Of a DNA stretch of 64,000 nt, positions 48,222-55,537 are shown piece after piece. This stretch comes from Bacteroidales bacterium. Lineage in GTDB: Bacteria > Bacteroidota > Bacteroidia > Bacteroidales > P3. The number at the start of each line of letters is the position of its first letter. Positions within the stretch are counted from its first letter, which is position 1. Location of the stretch: assembly GCA_017616895.1 (NCBI GenBank), contig JAFZXE010000011.1:1-64000 (forward strand). The letters are read 5' to 3'. The position numbers and the translations under genes were made by a program. The notes beneath the pieces were generated by a model. The model did no database searches and was not told where the DNA came from. It saw only the letters and a program-made list of their open reading frames with translations.

Positions 48222-49016
48222 ATGGGCATCACACGCAGCGCAATGAAACTCTATTTCACCGGACAGCTCGGTGGAATCATCCAGTACGAAGTCCGCGGAC
48301 AGCTCCGTTCCCGCACACGTCCCGAACACGTCTCCAATCCGCGCACCCCCGCACAGCAGGACCACCGCACCCGATTCTCCCTCGCCTCCTCCTTCGTCCG
48401 CTCCCTCGGCCACGTCTATAAAACCGGCTACGCCCGCTACAACACCTCCCTCTCCCAGCGCGCCAACATCGTCAAGCAAGTTTACGACAACGCACTCACC
48501 CCCGATGCCACCATCGACCCCCTCCGCGTCCTCGTCGCCCGCGGCCCACTCGCCCGTCCACTCGACCTCCGCGCCTCCCTCTCCGACCACTCTCTCCACC
48601 TCTCCTGGCGACGCCCCGACTCCCGCAACCTCACACTCTCCGTCACCATCTACAACTACACCCAGGCACTCGCCGTCACCCACCTCGACCTCGCCACCTC
48701 CCGCACCTCCTCCGCCCGCATCCCCGTCCCCGACGGCTGGCTCTCCGACACCCTCTATCTCTACGCCTTCTGGCGCAACCCCTCCTCCCTCGCCACCTCC
48801 GACTCCCAAGTCCTCCCCATCCCCACCGCCCAAACCACCCACCCCAGCCTCATCCCAACACCCCCCAACCCCGACCCAACCGCCATTCCCGACCAAACAA
48901 CCCCCAACGCCACAAACCCACCAACCACCACCTTCCCCACCCCCCTCCAAGCCTGGCAAAACCGCCTAGCCCTAACCACCCGCTGGCCCACTCACATCCC
49001 CTCCCCACCACAATAA
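48222..49016 (+). CDS. DUF6266-like protein with Pro/Thr-rich tail
   Basis: A 264-residue protein. The N-terminal ~75 residues (TGQLGGIIQYEVRGQLRSR, then TPAQQDHRTRFSLASSFV) resemble DUF6266, a Bacteroidota family of unknown role. The middle is beta-rich with LHLSWRRPD and a YLYAFWRN strand, like an Ig-type fold. The last ~60 residues are Pro/Thr/Asn-rich and low complexity. The 3' half of the gene is extremely C-rich on the coding strand. There is no signal peptide. The TonB-domain lipoprotein gene follows after 20 bases. Confidence 0.7.
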   Translation: MGITRSAMKLYFTGQLGGIIQYEVRGQLRSRTRPEHVSNPRTPAQQDHRTRFSLASSFVRSLGHVYKTGYARYNTSLSQRANIVKQVYDNALTPDATIDPLRVLVARGPLARPLDLRASLSDHSLHLSWRRPDSRNLTLSVTIYNYTQALAVTHLDLATSRTSSARIPVPDGWLSDTLYLYAFWRNPSSLATSDSQVLPIPTAQTTHPSLIPTPPNPDPTAIPDQTTPNATNPPTTTFPTPLQAWQNRLALTTRWPTHIPSPPQ

Positions 49017-49036
49017 ACAATAACACACCTAAACCC

Positions 49037-49897
49037 ATGCCACGCACATCACACCTCCTCGCCCTCTACGCCCTCCTGATTGTCCTCGCCTCAGCATGTT
49101 CGCCTAGAGAAACCAAACCCCGCACAGTCAAAGCCACACTCAACCTGTACGAGTTTGTCAACCCCACCCTTGAAAAACAACTCGACCAGGTCGCCGACAG
49201 CTGTTTCTTTGACGACCCCGATAATCTCGTCCTCACCATATTCCCCAATCGCACCCTCTATGCCGAGATGCCTGACATCGACCCCGAACAGGGAGCCCCC
49301 TGCAACGCCCTCCTCGAAACCTACCACTGCTACTATGGCTACGAGAGTGATAGCTCTTTCTTTTCCAGAATCACCTCATGCGTCAAAATTGGCAAACGGA
49401 TATGCTACCTTGAAGACACCGTCCCCGACTTCCTCCGCAGCACCGGCCAACGCATCACCGAACAGCACACCTTCACCACCGAAGAGACCTGCTTATGTGC
49501 CGACGAGCGACGCTATATTCTCCTCGGCAGCGACGGACTCGTCCAGCGCGTCTATCCCGTCTCCAGCCTCGTCCCCGACGGTCTCATCGACACCATTTTG
49601 TTCATCGTACCCGACCGACCACCTCAATTCCCTGATGGTAACGATGCCCTGAGCCGATGGATTTCCCTTCACGCCCAATGGCCCGACAGCCTCCCTCAAA
49701 TCATAGCCACTTTCACCGTCGAACTCGATGGCTCCGTCTCCGACATCCAAGCCCCTCCATCCGTAAAAGACCCCTCCGAGCGCGCCTTCATCGAGAGCCT
49801 CCGCCCGCTACTCCCCTCCTTGCCTCGCTGGTCACCAGGTAAAATCTATGGTAAAACCGTCCGCTCCAACATTCTTATCCGCCTGAAACGCCCCTAA
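49037..49897 (+). CDS. Lipoprotein with TonB-like C-terminal domain
   Basis: A 286-residue lipoprotein with signal peptide and lipobox ASAC (C21). The C-terminal ~90 residues (PPQFPDGNDALSRWI, then FTVELDGSVSDIQ, PRWSPGKIYGKTV) match the TonB C-terminal fold common in Bacteroidota, where it often occurs in proteins not energising transport. The middle is Cys-containing and unrecognised. There is no N-terminal membrane anchor of TonB type, so a classical TonB role is unlikely. It is probably cotranscribed with the DUF6266 gene. Confidence 0.75.
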   Translation: MPRTSHLLALYALLIVLASACSPRETKPRTVKATLNLYEFVNPTLEKQLDQVADSCFFDDPDNLVLTIFPNRTLYAEMPDIDPEQGAPCNALLETYHCYYGYESDSSFFSRITSCVKIGKRICYLEDTVPDFLRSTGQRITEQHTFTTEETCLCADERRYILLGSDGLVQRVYPVSSLVPDGLIDTILFIVPDRPPQFPDGNDALSRWISLHAQWPDSLPQIIATFTVELDGSVSDIQAPPSVKDPSERAFIESLRPLLPSLPRWSPGKIYGKTVRSNILIRLKRP

Positions 49898-50089
49898 CCC
49901 CACCACAAAAAAACCACCACAAAAAACACCGAAAAAAACATTTTCGACACCCTTTACCACCTGTTTTGCATCAACTTATAAACAAAAAAAGTTGAAAAAC
50001 TCCGCACCAATCCACCCATACAACACACACATAATCAATACTTAATCACACACCACACCCTTCCACTCCCCCTTTTATTTCAAAAAAAT

Positions 50090-50120
50090 TTTGTGGATAA
50101 AAAAAATGTGTGTACTTTTG
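50090..50120 (+). promoter_or_regulatory. Promoter of tRNA-Glu/rpsT
   Basis: TTTG (50090-50093), 19 bases, TACTTTTG (50113-50120), a full match to the Bacteroidota promoter. The tRNA starts 34 bases further on. Confidence 0.85.
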
Positions 50121-50154
50121 CAATCTCTTTTTGCGGAGAAAAGTCAGCAAAAAT

Positions 50155-50229
50155 GCTCGGTTCGTCTAGCTGGCCCAGGACGTGAGATTTTCATTCTCAA
50201 AATCGCGGGTTCGAATCCCGCACCGAGTA
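50155..50229 (+). tRNA. tRNA-Glu (anticodon TTC)
   Basis: A 75-base cloverleaf. The acceptor GCTCGGT/ACCGAGT has a G.T first pair and discriminator A. The D arm is GTCT/GGAC, the anticodon stem TGAGA/TCTCA with loop TTTTCAT, giving anticodon TTC. The T arm is GCGGG/CCCGC with loop TTCGAAT. CCA is not encoded. rpsT starts 24 bases downstream and is probably on the same transcript. Confidence 0.97.
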
Positions 50230-50253
50230 CAAACAAAAAGAATCGTAATAATT

Positions 50254-50505
50254 ATGGCACATCACAAGTCAGCAAAAAAAAGAATTCGTTCCAACGAAAC
50301 AAAAAGAGTAGAAAACAGATACTACGCTAAAACCATGCGTAACGCACTGCGCGATTTCAGAGCCCTTGAGGACAAGAACGTCGCTGTCGAGAAGCTCCCC
50401 CACATGCTCTCCGTCATCGACAAGCTCGCCAAGCGTTCCGTCATCCACAAGAACAAGGCCTCCAACCTCAAATCGAAACTCATGCGTCAGGTGAACGCCA
50501 TGTAA
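50254..50505 (+). CDS. rpsT: 30S ribosomal protein S20
   Basis: An 83-residue basic helical protein (MAHHKSAKKRIRSNETKRVEN) with the S20 end HKNKASNLKSKLMRQ. It binds 16S rRNA early in 30S assembly. The start at ATG 50254 is fixed by family length; upstream in-frame codons lie within the tRNA. A terminator follows. Confidence 0.97.
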   Translation: MAHHKSAKKRIRSNETKRVENRYYAKTMRNALRDFRALEDKNVAVEKLPHMLSVIDKLAKRSVIHKNKASNLKSKLMRQVNAM

Positions 50506-50547
50506 TTGGCGTTTCTTAATAGAAATGATTATTAAAGGTTTAGTGAG

Positions 50548-50580
50548 CCAGTCCTTCCAAGGGCTGGTTTTTGTTTGTTT
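50548..50580 (+). terminator. Terminator after rpsT
   Basis: CCAGTCC (50548-50554) pairs with GGGCTGG (50561-50567, one G.T pair) around TTCCAA. It is followed by TTTTTGTTTGTTT. Confidence 0.85.
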
Positions 50581-50591
50581 ATATACGCCTT

Positions 50592-52130
50592 ATGCTAGCT
50601 AAAACCTATGGAAGCGCCATTATCGGCGTCAACGCCGTCTCCGTCACCGTCGAAGTCAACGTGAGCAGCGGCATGGGCTTCAACATGGTCGGCCTCCCCG
50701 ACAACGCCGTAAAGGAAAGCTCTCAGCGTGTCATCTCCGCAATTGAATACTCCGGCTACAAAATCCCTGGCAAACGCATCATCATAAACCTCGCTCCCGC
50801 CGACATCAAAAAAGAGGGCACCGCATACGACCTCACCATCGCCGTCGGCATACTCGGCGCACTCGGCGAAGTCGATTCCGTCGCCTTCGACCGCTACGTC
50901 ATCATGGGTGAGCTAAGCCTGGACGGCACCCTACGCCCCATCAAAGGCGCCCTACCCATCGCCATCGAAGCTCGGCAGCGTCACTGCAAAGGAATCATCC
51001 TGCCTGAAGCCAATGCACGCGAAGCCGCCATCGTCAACAACCTGGAGGTCTATGGAGCATCCAACCTCAAGCAAGTCGCCGACTTCTTAAACAACGAGGG
51101 CACCATCCCTCAAACCATCGTCGATACCCGCGCCGAATTCACTCAATCTCTCAACAACTACGAGTTCGACTTCGCCGACGTCAAAGGTCAGGCCAACGTC
51201 AAACGCGCTCTCGAGATAGCCGCCGCCGGATCCCACAACGCCATCCTCATCGGTCCTCCGGGCAGCGGCAAGACCATGCTCGCCAAGCGCATGCCCAGCA
51301 TCCTGCCCCCGCTCACTCTCAGCGAGTCGCTCGAAACCACACAAATCTACTCCGTCGCAGGCAAGATGCGCAAAGAAGACTCCCTCATCTCCATCCGTCC
51401 TTTCCGCTCACCCCACCACACCGTTTCCGACGCCGGCCTCTGCGGCGGCGGCACCTATCCCCAACCAGGGGAAATATCCCTCGCCCATAACGGCGTCCTC
51501 TTTCTTGACGAACTACCTGAATTTAAGCGCACTGCGCTTGAAGTGCTGCGCCAACCCATGGAGGAGCGCCACGTCACCATCAGCCGCGCCAAGACCACCA
51601 TCGAATACCCAGCCTCCTTCATGCTCATCGCAGCCATGAACCCCTGCCCCTGCGGCTACTACAACCACCCCACCATCGCTTGCACCTGCCCTCCCGGCGC
51701 TGTCCACCGCTACCTCAACAAAGTCAGCGGTCCTCTCATGGACCGCATCGACATCCACATCGAAGTCACTCCCGTTCCCGTCGCCGAACTCGGACGAGCA
51801 CTTCCTTCTGAACCCAGCGCCGTCATCCGCGAGCGAGTAATAGCCGCCCGAGCCATACAGACGGAAAGGTTCAAGAACAACCCCGACGTCCACTGCAACG
51901 CACAGATGACCAGCAAGCTCACCCGCCAGTACTGCCAACTGTCCGACCAGTGCCGCAACATAATGGAAGCCGCCATGAACCGCCTAGGCCTCTCCGCCCG
52001 AGCCTACGACCGCATCCTAAGGGTAGCAAGAACCATAGCCGACCTCGAAGCCAGCGACCAAATAACCCCAACCCACCTCTCCGAAGCCATAACCTACCGC
52101 TCCCTCGACCGCGACTCCTGGGGCAAATGA
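50592..52130 (+). CDS. comM: YifB/ComM-family AAA+ ATPase
   Basis: A 512-residue protein of the Mg-chelatase-like family. An N-terminal Lon-protease-like ChlI domain (~1-170) precedes the AAA+ core with GPPGSGKT at 221-228, LFLDELPEF, and the CNPCPCG-type Cys motif NPCPCGYY. The Mg_chelatase C domain ends SEAITYRSLDRDSWGK. In naturally competent bacteria ComM is a hexameric helicase that extends branch migration during integration of donor DNA. ATG 50592 is chosen; an in-frame ATG at 50571 lies in the rpsT terminator. The last 57 bases are partly duplicated downstream at 53902. Confidence 0.92.
   Translation: MLAKTYGSAIIGVNAVSVTVEVNVSSGMGFNMVGLPDNAVKESSQRVISAIEYSGYKIPGKRIIINLAPADIKKEGTAYDLTIAVGILGALGEVDSVAFDRYVIMGELSLDGTLRPIKGALPIAIEARQRHCKGIILPEANAREAAIVNNLEVYGASNLKQVADFLNNEGTIPQTIVDTRAEFTQSLNNYEFDFADVKGQANVKRALEIAAAGSHNAILIGPPGSGKTMLAKRMPSILPPLTLSESLETTQIYSVAGKMRKEDSLISIRPFRSPHHTVSDAGLCGGGTYPQPGEISLAHNGVLFLDELPEFKRTALEVLRQPMEERHVTISRAKTTIEYPASFMLIAAMNPCPCGYYNHPTIACTCPPGAVHRYLNKVSGPLMDRIDIHIEVTPVPVAELGRALPSEPSAVIRERVIAARAIQTERFKNNPDVHCNAQMTSKLTRQYCQLSDQCRNIMEAAMNRLGLSARAYDRILRVARTIADLEASDQITPTHLSEAITYRSLDRDSWGK
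52074..52109 (+). repeat. 36-bp direct repeat, left copy (in comM 3' end)
   Basis: This segment of comM encodes LSEAITYRSLD. It is identical over 36 bases to 53902-53937. The two copies bracket about 1.8 kb holding one AAA ATPase gene, the pattern of an integration at a gene's 3' end. Confidence 0.85.
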
Positions 52131-52265
52131 TTGAAGCTTGAATTCAAACATCGCGTCACCGCGTTCAATGTACACAGGGTAACTGCGATTCAGTCTTCAG
52201 CTGGTCAGATGCCACTCATCGGCTTTGAAACGTCCACGTTATTAAATCGCGGAATTTTGTGAATA

Positions 52266-53603
52266 TTACACATCCGTCAAAAGGAACAACATATAGAACG
52301 GCAATGTGAGCAGTTGCCCTTTACGACCGACATTGTAGTCTCCAACTTTCAACGCATTCTGGATGTGGTAATGCTCCGGATTCTTCAGCACGGTTTGCAT
52401 GGACTTGGCATTTCCTGAACGGGCTTTACATTCCAATGGACAGCACTCGCCCTTGTAACGGATGAGGAAGTCGAGTTCCAGCCCTCCGTCTTTCTGGAAG
52501 TAGTATAGTTTGCGGCCCATTTTGCACAGAATGTCAGCAGCCAAGTTCTCGAAGATGGCCCCCTTATAGCCCAACAAGTTCCCTTGCAGAATACTCCAGG
52601 CGGTACCATCCTCAAGCATGCTGACCAGCAATCCAATATCCGTCATATATACCTTGAAGACATCAGGAATGGCGTTGCCGTCAAGTGGCAGCTCGGTTAT
52701 TGAGACGTTATGGCAGCGGTGGATGATGCCAGCGTCTTCGATCCACTGCAAACTGCCGGCATACTGGCTCGACCGAGCCCCCTTACGTATCACGGCATAT
52801 TGGAACTTTTTGTTCTCCTTGGCCAACTGCGCGGGTATGGACTCAAAGCACTCACGTATGCGGGACTTATCTTCCTGACGGGCGTATTTCAGCATATCGG
52901 CCTTGTAAGTCTCTATAATTCCATGTTGCACATCCAACACGTCGTTCATATTGGTTGTTTCAAGAAATGCTGTAACGGCTTCGGGCATTCCTCCTACCAC
53001 CACATAGCGTAGCAGCAACTCACGCATACGCTGATGGATGCCTTCATTAACGGGAGTCTCATTCAACAAGCAACTGCGCAGATAGTCGATATGTTGTTGC
53101 TCTATACCGTTGGCCCACAGCCATTCTTCGAAATCCATAGGATACATGGTGACGACTTGCTCAAATCCCACAGGGACGGAAGCATTCTCTTCCTCCTCTT
53201 GCTCCGTCTTGGTTCGATAGCCATTGACACCCAAAAGAGAGCCTGTACAGATAACATCATAGCGACCGTCAAGCTTGAAGAACTTTAACGAAGCGCGAGC
53301 ATTGGGACATTCCTGTATCTCGTCGAGTACCAGACAGGTCTTGCCTGGAATAAAGCGGGCACCCCGAATACCGGCAGAGACGGTCATAGTCAAAGTATCC
53401 ACATCAAGTGCTCCGGCGAAGAATGCCTTGTATTCTCTATGCTCATGGAAGTTAAGACAGATGACATTGGGGTAGTTCTTGTTGGCGAAATCCACCACCG
53501 AACTAGTCTTTCCACATTGCCGACAGCCTTTTATCACCAATGGCTTATGCCCTTTCTTTGCCTTCCACAGACTCAATGTCTGTTCTATTTTCCTTTTATA
53601 CAT
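52266..53603 (-). CDS. AAA_14/DUF4143 ATPase
   Basis: A 445-residue P-loop ATPase. Walker A GCRQCGKTS is at 26-34 and Walker B LVLDEIQ at 91-97. A DUF4143 C-terminal region ends in GLELDFLI...PLECKA, a PD-(D/E)XK-like pattern. Such proteins are abundant and often horizontally transferred; their biochemical role is not established. It stands alone on the minus strand between the two 36-bp comM-end repeats and is likely the cargo of that insertion. Confidence 0.85.
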   Translation of the reverse strand: MYKRKIEQTLSLWKAKKGHKPLVIKGCRQCGKTSSVVDFANKNYPNVICLNFHEHREYKAFFAGALDVDTLTMTVSAGIRGARFIPGKTCLVLDEIQECPNARASLKFFKLDGRYDVICTGSLLGVNGYRTKTEQEEEENASVPVGFEQVVTMYPMDFEEWLWANGIEQQHIDYLRSCLLNETPVNEGIHQRMRELLLRYVVVGGMPEAVTAFLETTNMNDVLDVQHGIIETYKADMLKYARQEDKSRIRECFESIPAQLAKENKKFQYAVIRKGARSSQYAGSLQWIEDAGIIHRCHNVSITELPLDGNAIPDVFKVYMTDIGLLVSMLEDGTAWSILQGNLLGYKGAIFENLAADILCKMGRKLYYFQKDGGLELDFLIRYKGECCPLECKARSGNAKSMQTVLKNPEHYHIQNALKVGDYNVGRKGQLLTLPFYMLFLLTDV

Positions 53604-53626
53604 ATTGTTTTCACACTTTTAGAGGC

Positions 53627-53700
53627 GACTTTTTTGAGGTGTTGTACATTTTTAGGGGTGACTTTTTGCTACATCATTGCACTTTTATGGGCGACTTTTT
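53627..53700. repeat. 33-bp imperfect repeats with GACTTTTT
   Basis: GACTTTTT cores begin at 53627, 53660 and 53693, exactly 33 bases apart, each preceded by a G-rich AGGGG/GAGGC-type run. The array lies just upstream of the minus-strand ATPase start. Confidence 0.7.
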
Positions 53701-53901
53701 GATGATGCAAAAATACAATATGTTTTTAATTTTGTATAAAATCATTTGCACCACCCACACAAACCAATCGTTATCAAGCATTTATATCACAATATTGTCA
53801 TGGAGAGGTATTTGCTTAGCAATCCCAATACGACACATATTGGAATTTTTGTTTAGCAGCTCATTTTGTACTGAACCAATACAATTTCAAAAAAACACTA
53901 A

Positions 53902-53957
53902 CACCTCTCCGAAGCCATAACCTACCGCTCCCTCGACAGAGAGCCTTGGGAAAATAA
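53902..53957 (+). pseudogene. Duplicated comM 3' end (right copy)
   Basis: The first 36 bases are identical to 52074-52109. Beyond them the sequence diverges but still encodes a ComM-like end, DREPWEN, where the left copy encodes DRDSWGK. It is therefore a homologous comM terminus, not a random match, cut off from any start codon. Confidence 0.8.
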
Positions 53958-54091
53958 CGGTCACCTCTATAGGACAACGATATTAGGGATCCTAAAAATG
54001 ACAGCCGTAAACCTCCAATTGAAAAATAAATAGTATTTTTGCAATCGAAATTTAACGGTCGTAAAATTTACCATCATAAAATAGTGTCAAA

Positions 54092-55450
54092 ATGAAGAAA
54101 TTCTATGACAGGGAGTTGGAGATGCGGCAGCTACGTGAAATGCAGCGGCAGGCATATGAGGATTACAGTAGATTTGTTGTACTGACGGGCAGAAGGCGCA
54201 TCGGCAAGACAAGTCTGGTATATCGGCTATTGGAGGAAACAAAAGCGGAAACGCCAGGATTGTATTTCTTTGTGGGACGCAAGGCGGAGGCCACGCTGGT
54301 GAGAACCTACTGTGAGGAAGTGCGAACAAAACTGGGTGTGTTTGTGCCCGAGGGCATAACGAGTTTTCGCAACCTGATGCAACTACTGTTCGATATTGGC
54401 AAACGGCGGCAATTCACCTTGTTCATCGACGAATTCCAGGAGTTCGACAATGTGAATGCAGGAGTGTTCAGCGACATGCAGGATCTTTGGGACAAATATA
54501 AGAAAGTGACCAAGGTGTGCTTGATTGTGTCGGGCAGTATCTTCCGTACGATGGAGAAAATTTTCAAAGATGAGGAACAACCGCTGTTCGGACGCGACGA
54601 CTGCACAATCAAGCTGCAACCATTTACGACGACAACAATGCGGGAAATTCTCGGCGATTACAAGGCGGACTACACGAATGAGGATTTGCTGGCTCTATGG
54701 ACCATCACGGGCGGTGTGGCCAGATATATCGAGCAGTTGATGAACAACCACTGTACGAATGTGAAGAAAATGCTGCACTATGTGTGTTCGAGTGGCGACA
54801 GCTATTTCATAGAAGAGGGCAAGTCGGTGTTGGTACAGGAATTTGGCAAGCAATATGGCACCTATTTCAGCATTCTCGACCAGATTGCACATGGAGACGT
54901 GACACAAAGTGAAATCGAGGCGGCACTTGGTGCGAAGAGTTTGGGCGGTCAGTTGAAAGTACTTGAGGAGAAATACGGCATTATCAAGAAGAAACGGCCC
55001 GTAGGTGCGAAGGACGGCAGTCAGACCGTACGTTACGAGATACAGGACAATTTCTTCCGTTTCTGGTTCAGATACATCCATCGGTATGCATCGCTAATAG
55101 AGATTCAGAACTTGCCGGCATTGGAGCAAATCATGACGGAGGACTATCCGACCTTCTCAGGCATAGCTCTGGAGCGATGGTTCAGGCAGAAAATGATGGA
55201 GAGTTGTCGCTACCGTACGATTGGGGGATGGTGGCAATCGGGTGGGGTCAACACAAAAGGCAACAGCGACGAGTTTGAGATTGACATCGTGGCTGAAACT
55301 CTTGACGGTGATATTGAGGCCTACGAGGTGAAACGCAACCCGAAGAAATACAACCCCGCACGATTACGGGAGAAGGTGGGGATGATGCAGCGACATTTGT
55401 ATCGGGGACGCGAGGTGAACATGAAAGGACTAAGCATAGATGATATGTAA
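54092..55450 (+). CDS. Archaeal-type ATPase with DUF234 domain
   Basis: A 452-residue P-loop protein of the ATPase_2 family. Walker A GRRRIGKT is at 33-40 and Walker B is FIDEFQEF. A winged-helix part follows, then a DUF234 end with DEFEIDIVAET and EAYEVKRN, a nuclease-like pattern. The family is common in archaea and Bacteroidota and of unknown role. It is only distantly similar to the ATPase at 52266. It lies just outside the comM-end repeat. Confidence 0.85.
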   Translation: MKKFYDRELEMRQLREMQRQAYEDYSRFVVLTGRRRIGKTSLVYRLLEETKAETPGLYFFVGRKAEATLVRTYCEEVRTKLGVFVPEGITSFRNLMQLLFDIGKRRQFTLFIDEFQEFDNVNAGVFSDMQDLWDKYKKVTKVCLIVSGSIFRTMEKIFKDEEQPLFGRDDCTIKLQPFTTTTMREILGDYKADYTNEDLLALWTITGGVARYIEQLMNNHCTNVKKMLHYVCSSGDSYFIEEGKSVLVQEFGKQYGTYFSILDQIAHGDVTQSEIEAALGAKSLGGQLKVLEEKYGIIKKKRPVGAKDGSQTVRYEIQDNFFRFWFRYIHRYASLIEIQNLPALEQIMTEDYPTFSGIALERWFRQKMMESCRYRTIGGWWQSGGVNTKGNSDEFEIDIVAETLDGDIEAYEVKRNPKKYNPARLREKVGMMQRHLYRGREVNMKGLSIDDM

Positions 55451-55537
55451 CGGACTAATACGAGCAAAATCAAATTCAGCGGATAATATCCGTGACAATA
55501 TTTTTCGGGAGAGGGGACAATTCAATTCCTACCCTTC

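Larger units (their letters stand above)
53604..54091. other. 488-bp gene-free stretch between the two ATPases
   Basis: It contains the 33-bp repeats, A/T-rich DNA, the right copy of the comM-end repeat and promoter-like boxes facing both ways. These are minus-strand TATTTTTG at 53708-53715 and plus-strand TATTTTTG at 54034-54041; neither has a clear -33 box. I see no intact gene. Confidence 0.7.

Noticed and set aside
48195-48959. Gly-rich minus-strand frame opposite the DUF6266 gene
   Set aside because: Complement of C-rich coding DNA, giving Gly/Val runs only.
52266-53603. Insertion sequence around the AAA_14 gene
   Set aside because: No transposase and no terminal inverted repeats at the 36-bp direct repeats, so the mobile_element label was not used.
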